The notes under the pieces: model-generated
Databases searched by the model: none
What the model saw: only the letters and a program-made list of their open reading frames with translations
What the model was told of the DNA's origin: nothing
Part shown: positions 16,755-26,253 of the stretch, one piece after another
How positions within the stretch are numbered: position 1 is the first letter of the stretch
Layout: each line of letters opens with the position of its first letter
Position numbers and translations under genes: made by a program
Origin: Erysipelatoclostridium sp. AM42-17
GTDB taxonomy: Bacteria > Bacillota_I > Bacilli_A > Erysipelotrichales > Coprobacillaceae
Direction of reading: 5' to 3'
NCBI RefSeq assembly: GCF_003480255.1
Contig: NZ_QUIN01000016.1
Coordinates: 1 to 52,569 of the forward strand
DNA length: 52,569 nt

Positions 16755-16787
16755 GTGTCATTCTTAGTGAATGGCACTTTTTAAATA
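16753..16787 (+). terminator. Rho-independent terminator
   Basis: Arms AAGTGTCATTC and GAATGGCACTT (one G-U pair) then T tract, after the acetyltransferase gene. Confidence 0.8.
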
Positions 16788-16859
16788 CTTTGTTTTATTG
16801 ATTCACCTAAATAAGTTAAACTGCATTCAATACGAGCAGGAATTCAATGAAGTATATTA

Positions 16860-16902
16860 AAAAAATATTAAGAATTATACTAAGATATTCTTAATATTTT
16901 TT
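16860..16902. repeat. Perfect 16-bp inverted repeat
   Basis: AAAAAATATTAAGAAT (16860-16875) and its exact complement (16887-16902) surround an 11-nt loop. With A run on one side and T run on the other it could terminate in either direction. The gene before it already has a terminator, so its job is unclear. Confidence 0.55.
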
Positions 16903-16952
16903 ATGTAAAATGATTTTAGAAAATAGATAAGGTAAAAAAGGGGGATATTATA

Positions 16953-17602
16953 TTGAATCTTGTTTTAAGTAGTCAATTAGGTGTTACTGTTCAACTTGGT
17001 ATGTTTGATGCCATTAAAGATATGTTTTTTGTTAATCCTGTTTTTTTATTTGGAATCATTGTTATATGTATGATGGTTATGATCATTTATAAGAAAAATG
17101 GAATAATGCCCAAAGTGAAAACAGTGATTTTGTTATTGTTATTTTATTACTACTTATGTGTTATGCTAACAAATATAGTAGGTATTCCTTGTATTAGTGA
17201 ATATATAAGAATGGCAAGATTAAAAGTGGGTATTTTTAATCCTCATATAAATTTGATGCCATTTATTGATGGATTGAGTCTAGGATTTTTAATGAATATC
17301 ATTTTATTTATTCCTTTGGTTTTTTATGTCCACTTATCGCTGAAAAAAATCAACATATAAAAAATATACTACTCATTGGTTGTGGACTTTCTTTTTCAAT
17401 AGAAATGGTTCAGTTATTTACTTTATATAGAGTAACAGACATAAATGATTTGCTTGCCAATGTGATGGGAACAGTTATAGGTTATTTTTGTTATAGGATT
17501 ATACATAAGATAACAAAAAGTCATATCAAGACTCAGGATAATATGTGGTATGTGCCTGTTGTTATCATCATAACTACATTTATTTTAGGCTTTTTTAGAT
17601 AA
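16953..17602 (+). pseudogene. VanZ-family membrane protein, frameshifted at A7
   Basis: Frame 1 (TTG start 16953, RBS GGGGG) gives membrane segments and the VanZ core INLMPFIDGLSLGFLMNIILFIPL, then ends at 17360. The family sequence resumes in another frame as KNILLIGCGLSFSIEMVQLF with RVTDINDLLANVMGTVIGY, ending at 17602. The switch point is a run of seven A at 17343-17349, and adding one A would restore a single 217-aa protein. Possible readings are an inactive gene, a phase-variable tract, transcriptional slippage or an assembly indel. VanZ-like proteins affect glycopeptide tolerance or are of unknown function. Confidence 0.75.
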
Positions 17603-17674
17603 GTTATATCTGGTTTGGAAATCATATCAAATATATTATTTTTTGATGCTATAATAAACGATGAGGTGAATTTT

Positions 17675-18718
17675 ATGGGATGGTTTGATTTCATTCAACT
17701 CATTATACTCTTATTGATGGGTTATGATTTATTTATACGTTTGATAAAAAATAAAAAATACTTATTGATTATACTTGTTATTCTTGCTGGGTTGTTTATT
17801 GTTCATAGAATCACTTTTGCTATCATGATGAATATTATCTTTATACTTGCATTATATGATTTAGTGACACTAATCATGAAAAAGACGAAGTATCATCATT
17901 ATTTCAAGATGAATCTTAAAAAGATGGTAATTATTATTTGTTGTGGTCTTTTAATAAGTGGGTATGGTATTTATAATGCTCATCATATTGTCACAACACA
18001 TTATGATATCACGATTGATAAAAAAGTAGATAATACAAGGTTATTAGTGGCTTCGGATATTCATTTATCAACGGCTTTAAAACCACAAGATTTAAATAAA
18101 CTGATTGAACAAACAAAAAAATCTAAACCTGATGGCGTTGTTTTATTAGGTGATATCTATGACGAAAAAACGACAAAAGATGATTTTAAACAATCATTAA
18201 AGATATGGGAGAAACTATCTCATTTATGCCCTGTCTATTATGTCGAAGGAAATCATGAAATTGGTTTTCAAGGTGTCCAGCCTTTAAAACAATTACATGT
18301 TATTTCTCATTTAAAAAAGGTCGGGGTTCATGTATTAACAGATGAAGTAACTCAACTCAATTCATTATATCTTATTGGCAGACAAGATTATTCAATTAAA
18401 AATAGAAAGCCTTTAAAAAACATCATATCATCACTTGATAATCAACATGCTTTTATCTTATTAGATCATCAACCAAGAGATTATAAACTCAATAAGAAGT
18501 TAGGCATTGATCTTGAATTATCTGGACATACACATGCAGGACAATTATTTCCTTTAAAACAAGTTTATGATTTATTGGGTATTAATGATTTAAATTATGG
18601 TTATAAAGATATGCAATCATTTCAGGCTATTGTGACTTCAGGAATGGGTTCATGGGGGTTTGCGATGAAAACATCAGGATATAGTGAAATGGTGATTGTA
18701 GATATTCAGGGAAAATAA
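17675..18718 (+). CDS. Membrane-anchored metallophosphoesterase
   Basis: A 347-aa protein. Three or four N-terminal membrane segments (to about residue 105) precede a calcineurin-like phosphoesterase domain. The domain shows all metal motifs: ASDIHLS (Asp128, His130), LLGDIYDE, EGNHE and SGHTHAGQ. Members of this YkuE/YaeI-like group hydrolyse phosphodiesters or lipid pyrophosphates at the membrane. ATG 17675 is chosen from the GAGGTG just upstream; 20 earlier codons lack an RBS. Confidence 0.88.
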   Translation: MGWFDFIQLIILLLMGYDLFIRLIKNKKYLLIILVILAGLFIVHRITFAIMMNIIFILALYDLVTLIMKKTKYHHYFKMNLKKMVIIICCGLLISGYGIYNAHHIVTTHYDITIDKKVDNTRLLVASDIHLSTALKPQDLNKLIEQTKKSKPDGVVLLGDIYDEKTTKDDFKQSLKIWEKLSHLCPVYYVEGNHEIGFQGVQPLKQLHVISHLKKVGVHVLTDEVTQLNSLYLIGRQDYSIKNRKPLKNIISSLDNQHAFILLDHQPRDYKLNKKLGIDLELSGHTHAGQLFPLKQVYDLLGINDLNYGYKDMQSFQAIVTSGMGSWGFAMKTSGYSEMVIVDIQGK

Positions 18719-18753
18719 AAGTTTTGCGATTGAAAATGAATAATTTTGTATAA

Positions 18754-18777
18754 AAAAACAACGATGACTCGTTGTTT
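18754..18777 (-). terminator. Terminator of the MATE-NimA operon
   Basis: Arms AAACAACGA and TCGTTGTTT with loop TGAC; on the minus strand the hairpin is followed by a T7 run. It overlaps the end of the NimA-like gene. Confidence 0.8.
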
Positions 18778-19402
18778 AGCGAATATGTGATTTACCAATC
18801 ATATAATCTATTTCTAATTCTAAAATGGTTGTCCCTTTTACCATTTGATCTTGATAAGGATGCTTTGGGGCTAAAGATGAAACAAGCTTCAATAAAGCAT
18901 TCTTTTTTGTTTCAAAATCAGTAACTTCTTTTAAAGTACCATAAATAGCGACAGATTCATGATTATGAGTTCCGACTTCTTTGTTAATGCCTAAATCACG
19001 AATAACAAGATAACTGGCTCTGGAATTGATGCCCTTTAATTTAAAACCACTTTTTGCACAATGGAAATAAAGATGACCATCTAAAACAATATGATTTAAA
19101 GCAACGCTATAAGGTAAGTCGTTAACAGAAAAAGCAAGGACCCCATAAGTGATTTCATTAATTAATTGTTCACATTGTTTTAATGAAATAAGTTGTTTAG
19201 TTTTACGATTTTTTGTTGGTAAAGAAAACTTAAGTAATGATTCAAAGTCTTCTTGATAGTGCATAATATGACATCCTTCTACTGGAATAATATCTGTACC
19301 ATCTTTAACGATAACCAAATAACGATAAGTAGGGTTAATAAGTTGATCTTGTCTAAAAATATAAATAAGATTGTCCTGATATGTATTGATAATTTCTTTC
19401 AT
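18776..19402 (-). CDS. NimA-like pyridoxamine 5'-phosphate oxidase family protein
   Basis: A 208-aa protein. The C-terminal two-thirds is an FMN-binding split barrel of the PNPOx/NimA group (YGVLAFSVNDLPYSVALNH, LYFHCAKSGFKLKGI, ESVAIYGTLKEV). NimA proteins reduce 5-nitroimidazoles to amines, but many relatives have no such role. An N-terminal extension of about 70 residues is present. ATG 19402 follows AAGGAG. The gene starts 31 bp after the MATE gene on the same strand, so pump and reductase form a small operon, which fits drug or toxin handling. Confidence 0.82.
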   Translation of the reverse strand: MKEIINTYQDNLIYIFRQDQLINPTYRYLVIVKDGTDIIPVEGCHIMHYQEDFESLLKFSLPTKNRKTKQLISLKQCEQLINEITYGVLAFSVNDLPYSVALNHIVLDGHLYFHCAKSGFKLKGINSRASYLVIRDLGINKEVGTHNHESVAIYGTLKEVTDFETKKNALLKLVSSLAPKHPYQDQMVKGTTILELEIDYMIGKSHIR

Positions 19403-19433
19403 AATTTTCTCCTTAAATATATGATAAAGAAAA

Positions 19434-20753
19434 TCAACAAGATAAATCAAGTTTTTTATATTTTATTGTTTGATATATATTCACAAAGATCCAACCGGCA
19501 CCACATGCAAGGGCAACACCTGCTAATCCATAACGACCAATAAGAAGATAAGATAAAATGATGCGGATAGTGACATGCATTGATGTTCCTTTAAAAGGGA
19601 CATCAACACGACCAATCCCTCGATAAAAACTAACATAAGCATTACCGATAAAACAAAAGATATATAATAAACAAATAGTGACCATATAATGATAAGTTTC
19701 TTGAATAATCAGATGTTGACTTGCATCTACAAACAATAAGGTCATCGGTTGAGTAAGACATATCATAATAATGGAAAAGATCACAACAAACCCCATCATC
19801 AGTTTTAATCCTTTATAAAAACATTCTTTCGTTCTTTCAAGGTGATGACCTCCATAGTTTTGTCCTACCATAATTGAAATAGCGACACAACCACTATCAC
19901 CAAATGAATTAATAAAACCTTCAATTCTTGAAGTAATCGCATAAGCAGTAATAATATGCATACCGGCACTATTGATTGCACCTTGAATAAGTAACTTACC
20001 TAAATACAAACTAGATTGATGTAAAGCAGAAATAAATCCATAATGAATGGTTGTTTTTAATAAAGGTTTAATATTCGTGATTTCATTAAAATGAAAACAA
20101 ATAAAAGAATAACGATGCACTAAATAATAAGTACAAAATAAAGATGAAATAAATTGAGAAATAATAGTTGCAAAGGCTAGTGATTGAATACCTAAATGTA
20201 AGCCAATGACAAAAATACTATCTAAAATAATATTCATACCAATCGACAATCCTAAAATATAAAGAGCCATCTTAGAATCACCAAAAGCCCTTAATACCGA
20301 AGAACTCCAATTATAAATAAAAGTAACAAATAAAAAACAAATAATAATCATTAAATATTTCTTTACGAGATAGAAAATATCTAAAGGAGTAGCCAGTAAT
20401 CTTAAAAACAAGTCTAAGTTAAAAATACCAATTAAAGATAAACTACCAACAAAGATGAAACCTACTAATAAAGAAATAAAGATTTCTTTTTTAATCCCTA
20501 ATTCATTTCTTTCACCATAATACTGACAAAAAATAATTGTCACGCCATTACAACAACCATTAATCATAAAGATAAACAGATTCATTATGCTTCCTGCTGT
20601 ACCAATGGCACTAAAAGCATTTTGACTAATCCATTGACCAGCAATAAAACTATCAATTGTATTATAAAACTGTTGTAATATATTTCCTAAAATAAGCGGT
20701 ATAGCTAAAAAGATAAGTTGTTTATAAATATTTCCTTTTGTTAGATCGTTCAT
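19434..20753 (-). CDS. MATE-family efflux transporter
   Basis: A 439-aa protein with 12 hydrophobic segments. It has typical MATE N-terminal residues (LILGNILQQFYNTIDSFIAG) and the repeat LAFATIISQFIS/LLGRYGLAGVA in the second half. It exports cationic drugs or metabolites using an ion gradient. ATG 20753 has GGGAGTGA upstream; a longer ORF to 20882 overlaps the LysR gene and is not credible. Divergent from LysR with a 31-bp palindrome between, so it is probably LysR-controlled. Confidence 0.9.
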   Translation of the reverse strand: MNDLTKGNIYKQLIFLAIPLILGNILQQFYNTIDSFIAGQWISQNAFSAIGTAGSIMNLFIFMINGCCNGVTIIFCQYYGERNELGIKKEIFISLLVGFIFVGSLSLIGIFNLDLFLRLLATPLDIFYLVKKYLMIIICFLFVTFIYNWSSSVLRAFGDSKMALYILGLSIGMNIILDSIFVIGLHLGIQSLAFATIISQFISSLFCTYYLVHRYSFICFHFNEITNIKPLLKTTIHYGFISALHQSSLYLGKLLIQGAINSAGMHIITAYAITSRIEGFINSFGDSGCVAISIMVGQNYGGHHLERTKECFYKGLKLMMGFVVIFSIIMICLTQPMTLLFVDASQHLIIQETYHYMVTICLLYIFCFIGNAYVSFYRGIGRVDVPFKGTSMHVTIRIILSYLLIGRYGLAGVALACGAGWIFVNIYQTIKYKKLDLSC

Positions 20754-20813
20754 ATATTTCACTCCCAAAAAGAAGTATAAATAATGTAAATATGATTTTA
20801 AAATGCATAATTC

Positions 20814-20844
20814 AAATATAAAATATAAACTGTATTTTATATTT
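20814..20844. promoter_or_regulatory. LysR-type operator palindrome
   Basis: Perfect 12-bp arms AAATATAAAATA (20814-20825) and TATTTTATATTT (20833-20844) with a 7-bp centre, placed just before the LysR start and in the divergent MATE promoter region. Confidence 0.65.
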
Positions 20845-20857
20845 AAGGGAAAATAAG

Positions 20858-21730
20858 ATGACGGAATTAGAATTAAAAGCATTTTTATGTATTATTAAAA
20901 ATGGTTCTTTATCTAAGGCAGCAGAACAATTGTTTGTAACTCAACCGGCACTGAGTAGAAGAATCAAAAACTTAGAAAATGAACTTGGATATGCATTATT
21001 TATTAGAGGAAAAGGAAAAAGAGAAATTGAATTAACACAAGAAGGGGAAGCTTTTATCTCAGTTGCCCATAAATATTTAGAGTTATTTAAAGAAGCTAAA
21101 CAGATAAAAAGTAAAACGCATAAAAAAGTATTTAATTTAGCTTCTATAGGTAGTGTCAGTACCTATTTACTGACAAACTTATTTCAAAGATTTATCAATG
21201 AAAATGATCACATTAAACTATGTTTTCGTTATTGTCATTCTATTGAAGCCTATCAATATGTAGCCGATAGACAGGTAGAACTCGCATTAGTTTCCGACGA
21301 CATGTATTATAAAAATATTGAAACAATCCCTTTATTTAAAGACCCTATGGTTTTAGTATCAAAAAAAGAATATGCAACACCCATTCATCCTCGTATGCTA
21401 GATGTCAGTTATGAAATTAGAACGCCATGGACACCAGAATTTAATGCCTGGCATGATTACTGGTTTAAATCAACTGCCGATTATAAAGTGAGTATTGATC
21501 AAATGTCATTACTAGAATATTTTTTATCATTAGATCAGACTTGGGCTATTGTTCCTATCTCTATGGCAAAACAGTTAAAAGATGTACATATCTATCCTAT
21601 AGAAGAAGGTCCCCATGATCGTATTATCTATTATATAAAAAGAGTTGATTATCATCATGAAATCATAGATTTATTTTTAAAGGAACTCAAAGAGGAATTA
21701 AAGCAAATAGAAGAAATAGAATTATATTAA
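20858..21730 (+). CDS. LysR-family transcriptional regulator
   Basis: A 290-aa protein. The N-terminal winged helix-turn-helix (residues 1-60, with GSLSKAAEQLFVTQPALSRR) is followed by an effector-binding domain of the LysR substrate fold. It is divergent from the MATE-NimA operon and lies next to a long palindrome, so it probably autoregulates and controls that operon. The effector is unknown. Confidence 0.9.
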   Translation: MTELELKAFLCIIKNGSLSKAAEQLFVTQPALSRRIKNLENELGYALFIRGKGKREIELTQEGEAFISVAHKYLELFKEAKQIKSKTHKKVFNLASIGSVSTYLLTNLFQRFINENDHIKLCFRYCHSIEAYQYVADRQVELALVSDDMYYKNIETIPLFKDPMVLVSKKEYATPIHPRMLDVSYEIRTPWTPEFNAWHDYWFKSTADYKVSIDQMSLLEYFLSLDQTWAIVPISMAKQLKDVHIYPIEEGPHDRIIYYIKRVDYHHEIIDLFLKELKEELKQIEEIELY

Positions 21731-21757
21731 AAAATCATGGGTTAACCATGATTTTCT
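21731..21757 (+). terminator. Rho-independent terminator
   Basis: Perfect arms AAAATCATGG and CCATGATTTT with a GTTAA loop right after the LysR stop. The 220 bp that follow to 21977 hold no credible gene. Confidence 0.8.
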
Positions 21758-21977
21758 TTAATAATCTGAATAATATCTTTCACTTTTTGTGTATGTAAAA
21801 AATGATAATTGTATTACCTGTAGAAATAATAGCTTTGCTGTTTGAAAATATAGATATAGGATGTTGTTTATGTGATTAGATATGTTTTATAGGTGATATT
21901 TACTAAAAAAATGACAAAATAAGGTATATTTTATATAGAAGGGACGCTTTAAAAAAGATGAGAAAGGAAGATGCAAA

Positions 21978-22370
21978 ATGAAGAAAATTATAATGAGTAT
22001 TATTTGTTGTTTTTTATTTATATTTGGTTTTGGAAATATTAAAAAAGTTGAAGCTACAGTAAAACCACAATCAGTAGATGGAAAAACTGAATATTATGGT
22101 GCGATGGCGCTTGATGGCAATTGTTCAGCACATTTAGTAGCCTATGTTGAAATTACTTTTTATCAAAATACCTATTCTGGAGCCTATATGCAAGTCTCAA
22201 GAATAAGGACAAATTTTGAATCAAAGTGTGGAGGACAAAAGGGTAAAGTGACATCTACTGCTTCAGTAGGTACAAAAGTAAAACACGGATCAGATGTATA
22301 TGTAACACAGTATTTTAAATGTCCAAAACATGGGAATAAAAGTGTAACAGCAAAAGTTGGAGGATGGTAA
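21978..22370 (+). CDS. Secreted small protein of unknown function
   Basis: A 130-aa protein with a clear signal peptide (MKKIIMSIICCFLFIFGFG, cleavage near VEA-TV) and a mature domain of about 100 residues. The mature part has four cysteines (NCSAH, KCGG, KCPKHG), probably two disulphides, and a beta-rich pattern. No family is recognised. RBS AAAGGAAG. The downstream lipoprotein gene begins 2 bp after its stop, so the two are coupled. Confidence 0.75.
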   Translation: MKKIIMSIICCFLFIFGFGNIKKVEATVKPQSVDGKTEYYGAMALDGNCSAHLVAYVEITFYQNTYSGAYMQVSRIRTNFESKCGGQKGKVTSTASVGTKVKHGSDVYVTQYFKCPKHGNKSVTAKVGGW

Positions 22371-22371
22371 T

Positions 22372-22833
22372 ATGATTAAAAAGTTATCTCGAATTCTTGT
22401 TATTGTTTTTTGTCTTATGATTTCTTTTGGTTGTGCCTCAAATAAAGTGTCAGATAATGAAAAAGAAGTAAGAGAAACAGGTGTAGATAAAAGAGGAATA
22501 GTATATAAGAATAAGGATATATGGCTATATTGTGTGCATTTTACTGATGAAAAAGTGAATTCTTATTTATTAAAATATAATAGTCAAACCTTTGATAAAA
22601 CATATGGCTTTACTTTATCTGATGGAGATACTGTTAATGTAAAAATAATAAAATCCAAAAAAGAAATAGTAAACCAAGCTGTTCGTGTTATTGTTGATGA
22701 GAAAAAAGACTATAATTTCCAAAATTTAAAAGCGTCTGATAAAGTAGATAAAGATTTAAAAGAAAATTATCGTTTTGTGATTACGCATAATGATAAAACT
22801 GCTGATTTTAAATTAAAGAAGCAGGAAAAGTAA
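22372..22833 (+). CDS. Small lipoprotein of unknown function
   Basis: A 153-aa protein with a lipobox MISFGC (Cys20) after a short hydrophobic signal, then a charged soluble domain. ATG 22372 is chosen because GGAGG lies 8 bp upstream and inside the preceding gene; the ATG at 22357 would start within that site. The pair (secreted cysteine-rich protein plus lipoprotein) appears to be an operon. No motif links it to a known system. Confidence 0.75.
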   Translation: MIKKLSRILVIVFCLMISFGCASNKVSDNEKEVRETGVDKRGIVYKNKDIWLYCVHFTDEKVNSYLLKYNSQTFDKTYGFTLSDGDTVNVKIIKSKKEIVNQAVRVIVDEKKDYNFQNLKASDKVDKDLKENYRFVITHNDKTADFKLKKQEK

Positions 22834-22866
22834 AACAGGTTGATTAATGGTAGTAGGATAATAATG

Positions 22867-22906
22867 AAAAAGGATTCAACTTATAAATAGGTTTGAATTC
22901 TTTTTT
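22867..22906 (+). terminator. Rho-independent terminator
   Basis: Arms AAGGATTCAA and TTGAATTCTT with T6 following, after the lipoprotein gene. Confidence 0.7.
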
Positions 22907-22956
22907 ATATGAAAAAAACGACACTTGTATTACAATAATAGTAATAAGGGGGATTC

Positions 22957-23457
22957 ATGATGGATATAACACCAATAATGATAAAAATGATAAAAGAAGC
23001 TCATGGTCATCACCATGATATTAATCATTTTATGAAAGTGCATAGTTTTGCTAGAACAATAGGATTAAAAGAAAACTTACCTCAAGAATTACAAGATACA
23101 TTAGAGTTAGCAGCGATTGTTCATGATATTGCTTGTCCATTATGTAGAGAAAAATATGGAAATACTTTAGGTAAGTATCAAGAACAAGAAGGAATGATTT
23201 TAACCCGTACATTTTTAGAAGAATTTGCTTTACCTGAAGAAATGGTAGAAAGAATTGTTTATCTGGTAGGACATCATCATACGCTTAATCAAATTGATGG
23301 TATAGATTATCAAATCTTGATAGAAGCAGATTATCTTGTTAATGCTGATGAAAGTCAATATCCAATACAAGCCATTCAAAATATGTATGATCAAGTTTTT
23401 AAAACAGCAACAGGAAAGCAACTATTAGAATACATATATTTAAAAAAAGATATCTAA
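22957..23457 (+). CDS. HD-domain phosphohydrolase
   Basis: A 166-aa (or 165-aa, since two adjacent ATGs fit the GGGGG site) single-domain HD protein. Metal ligands are visible as HDINHFMKVHSFA, the HD pair in AAIVHDIACP, GHHHT and the late Asp in EADYLVN. It probably hydrolyses a nucleotide or phosphoester; the substrate is not defined. It is convergent with the SDR gene and shares a two-way terminator with it. Confidence 0.85.
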   Translation: MMDITPIMIKMIKEAHGHHHDINHFMKVHSFARTIGLKENLPQELQDTLELAAIVHDIACPLCREKYGNTLGKYQEQEGMILTRTFLEEFALPEEMVERIVYLVGHHHTLNQIDGIDYQILIEADYLVNADESQYPIQAIQNMYDQVFKTATGKQLLEYIYLKKDI

Positions 23458-23469
23458 GATATCTTTTTT
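23443..23469. terminator. Bidirectional terminator between HD and SDR genes
   Basis: Arms AAAAAGATATC and GATATCTTTTT with a 3-nt loop, A run and T run on opposite sides, so it can stop both convergent transcripts. Confidence 0.75.
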
Positions 23470-23473
23470 AGTA

Positions 23474-24232
23474 TTATAAATCTACACCGTAATCACTAAC
23501 AATCACTTGCCCAGTTAATGGAGCAGCATCATCACTTGCTAAAAATAAAGCAACTTTAGCGACGTCTAAAGGACTACAAGGTTGTAATGATAAATCGCTA
23601 TGAGCAGACATAGCACCCATCATTTTCATATCCATAGTATCAGGTGTTAAACCTGCTGCCATGCTTGTTGTAATACTACCAGGACAAATCACATTACATC
23701 TAATTTTTTCTTTAGCAAAACGCATAGCTGTATGTTTGGTTACCCCGATAATAGCGGCTTTAGTAGAAACATAAACAGCACCACCAGCACCATATTGTCC
23801 AGCGACACTTGAAATATTAACGATTGAAGCGCCACTTGTCATCACCTTTAAAGCTTCTGACATACAATACATGGTTCCTTTTTGATTGATATCAATTACT
23901 TTATTTAAATCATCATAATCAATACGATCAATGGCATTTAATCCTTGATCTAAGACTCCAGCATTATTAATTAAAATATCTAATTGACCATATGTGTCTA
24001 TAGTTGTTTTAATTAAGTTTTTAACATCATCAATTTTAGAAATATCAGTAGGAACCCCTAATACTTTTCCTCCTGCTTCCTCAATTTCTTTGGCTACTTC
24101 ATCTAATGCTTGTTGACGTCTTGCAGAAATAACGACTGTTGCGCCTTCACTTGCAAATAACTTCGCAATTTCTTTACCGACCCCGGCATTTCCTCCTGTA
24201 ATGATGGCTACTTTGTTTTCTAATTTTTTCAT
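23474..24232 (-). CDS. Short-chain dehydrogenase/reductase (SDR)
   Basis: A 252-aa classical SDR: NAD(P)-binding TGGNAGVGKEIA, NNAG, catalytic Ser in NISSVAG, and YVSTKAA with the active-site Tyr and Lys. It reduces or oxidises a ketone or alcohol; steroid dehydrogenases of gut bacteria belong here, but the substrate cannot be told from sequence. ATG 24232 follows GGAGG. A cre-like palindrome sits in its promoter. Confidence 0.9.
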   Translation of the reverse strand: MKKLENKVAIITGGNAGVGKEIAKLFASEGATVVISARRQQALDEVAKEIEEAGGKVLGVPTDISKIDDVKNLIKTTIDTYGQLDILINNAGVLDQGLNAIDRIDYDDLNKVIDINQKGTMYCMSEALKVMTSGASIVNISSVAGQYGAGGAVYVSTKAAIIGVTKHTAMRFAKEKIRCNVICPGSITTSMAAGLTPDTMDMKMMGAMSAHSDLSLQPCSPLDVAKVALFLASDDAAPLTGQVIVSDYGVDL

Positions 24233-24266
24233 ATGTATTTTCCTCCAATAATGCCATTTTACCATA

Positions 24267-24280
24267 TGTAAGCGCTTTTA
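24267..24280. promoter_or_regulatory. cre-like LacI/CcpA operator upstream of SDR
   Basis: TGTAAGCGCTTTTA matches the catabolite-responsive element consensus at 12 of 14 positions around the palindrome AAGCGCTT. It lies between TTATAA and TAAAAT boxes that could serve as the SDR promoter on the minus strand, so binding would repress. Confidence 0.5.
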
Positions 24281-24397
24281 TAAAGAGGGTAAAACATTTG
24301 TTTTATTTTAAGATATTATACCTTTACTTTAACAAAATGCTCACAACATAATGTGTTATATGATGGGTAAAATGTTGTTTGTAAGGAGGAAGTGAAT

Positions 24398-26182
24398 ATG
24401 AAAAAAAGAATATCACTCATAATAAGTATTATTTGTATGATTGCATCAATTTCTACTATTGGTGGAACTGTTTATTACGCAAGTCAGCATCAAAATGTAA
24501 GTGTAGGTGAAAATACAAATGGAACACCTCCACAAATGCCAGGAAATAGTCAAAATGGTAGTCAAGATAGTTAATCAAATCAAAATGGTCAAAATCAAGA
24601 CAATCAAACTAATCAAAACAGTCCTTCTAGTATGCCAGGACAAAGTCAACAAAATGGTATGCAACCAAGTAATGGACAGGCTGCAAGTCAAAGTGCATCA
24701 TTATCTGTGCTACAAATTGTATTAATTAGTGTAAGCAGTGCTGTCTTTATGTTAGCTTTAACTTATTTGATTATGTCTAAAGCAGGAACAAAAACATTAG
24801 GACAAACTTTTTCAGGGGCAAAACCAACTGCTCTTTATGCAATTATTAATGTAATTGGGACAATTGGTTTAGTTCTAGCAATTGTGCTTACAAGTAATTC
24901 CATGATAATGAATAATGGAGATCAAGGACAAAGTCAAATAACGCAGATAGATAGCGATGGTGTTGTTGATGTAACGAATGAAAAGAATTTAACTCATAAG
25001 ACGATTACATCTTCATCAAGTGACCAATCAACAATTACGGTAAGTGATGGAGGCTCCTTAACAGCCTCCTCTTTAAAATTAAAGAAAACCGGTGATACTT
25101 CTAACACTGAAAATAGTGAGTTTTATGGTCTTAATGCTGGTGTTTTAGTACAAAAAGGAAGCAGTGCTACAATTAAAGATACAACTATAGAAACAAGTGC
25201 CAGTGGTGCTAATGCCCTTTTTGCTACAGGTGAAAATGCCAAAATTACTGTCAGCAATACCACAATTAAAACAACCGGAGATTCTTCTAGAGGATTAGAT
25301 GCAACTTATGGAGGAACGATTAACGCCAATAAGGTCTCTATTTCAACTCAAGGGAGTCATTGTGCTGCATTAGCGACAGATCGTGGTGAAGGAACGATTA
25401 CGGCTAAAAACTCTACTTTAAATACTGCCGGTAAAGGATCACCTTGTATTTATTCAACTGGTAAGATTACAGTGACAAATAGTCAAGGTTTAGCAACCAA
25501 TTCTTCTTGTGCTGTCATTGAAGGGAAAAACAGTATTACTTTAAATAAAACAAAACTCACAAGTTATGGTATGGGAAGAACAGATGATGGTATTGATAAT
25601 TGTGGGGTTATGATATATCAAAGTATGTCGGGTGATGCAAGTAGTGGTACCGGTACATTTAGTGCTAAAGATACAACTCTTTCAATATCTAAAAAATCAA
25701 GTGTTTATCAATCTTCCCCGATGTTTTTTGTAACCAATACGAATGCAGTTATTAATTTAGAAAATACGAAGTTAAATTATGGTAGTGGTACTTTATTAAA
25801 AGTAAGTGGCAATGATGGTGAATGGGGACAACAAGGAAGTAATGGTGGAACGGTTACTTTTAATGCAACTAATCAAACATTAACTGGTAATATTGAAGTT
25901 GATGCGATTTCTAGTGTAGATTTAGTATTAAAAAGCAGTACGTTAAAAGGAACGGTCAATAGTCAAAACACAGCTAAAGATGTGAATATATCATTAGATA
26001 GTACATCTTCATGGAATGTAACAGGTGATAGTTATATAACAACCCTTACTTTAGAAAATAATGACTTGTCATTAATTCAAGATAATGGGCATACAATCTA
26101 TTATGATAGCAGTGCTAATAGTTGGTTAAATGGTCAAACAATCACATTATCAAATGGAGGTATTTTAACTCCAGCAAAATAA
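24398..26182 (+). pseudogene. Membrane-anchored beta-helix surface protein with in-frame TAA
   Basis: The frame from ATG 24398 (RBS AAGGAGGA) begins with a membrane segment, runs through a Gln/Asn-rich stretch, and hits TAA at 24572-24574 (codon 59). The same frame then continues without another stop to 26182. The rest has two more membrane segments (about residues 108-130 and 145-167) and a long parallel beta-helix with repeated ITVSNTTIKT-like rungs, as in Cthe_2159-type carbohydrate-binding proteins. The TAA lies in a CAA-rich region, so one C-to-T change explains it. A shorter protein could start at ATG 24632. The role would be surface adhesion or polysaccharide binding (inference). Confidence 0.75.
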
Positions 26183-26203
26183 AGGCTTTCATGCCTTTTT
26201 TTG
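26181..26203 (+). terminator. Rho-independent terminator
   Basis: Arms AAAGGC and GCCTTT with T7 after the beta-helix gene stop. Confidence 0.65.
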
Positions 26204-26253
26204 TTGCTTTTTGAAGTGGACAAAGTTACCATTATAGCGGAAGGTGTGAAAAG

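Noticed and set aside
21757..21900. Minus-strand frames with short peptide-like runs (possible relic of a gene)
   Set aside because: Only about 30 residues, with a frame change and no start; not enough to name a gene.
15943..24574. Idea that TAG and TAA are recoded as glutamine in this organism
   Set aside because: Nearly every intact gene ends in TAA or TAG with a terminator right after, so both are normal stops.
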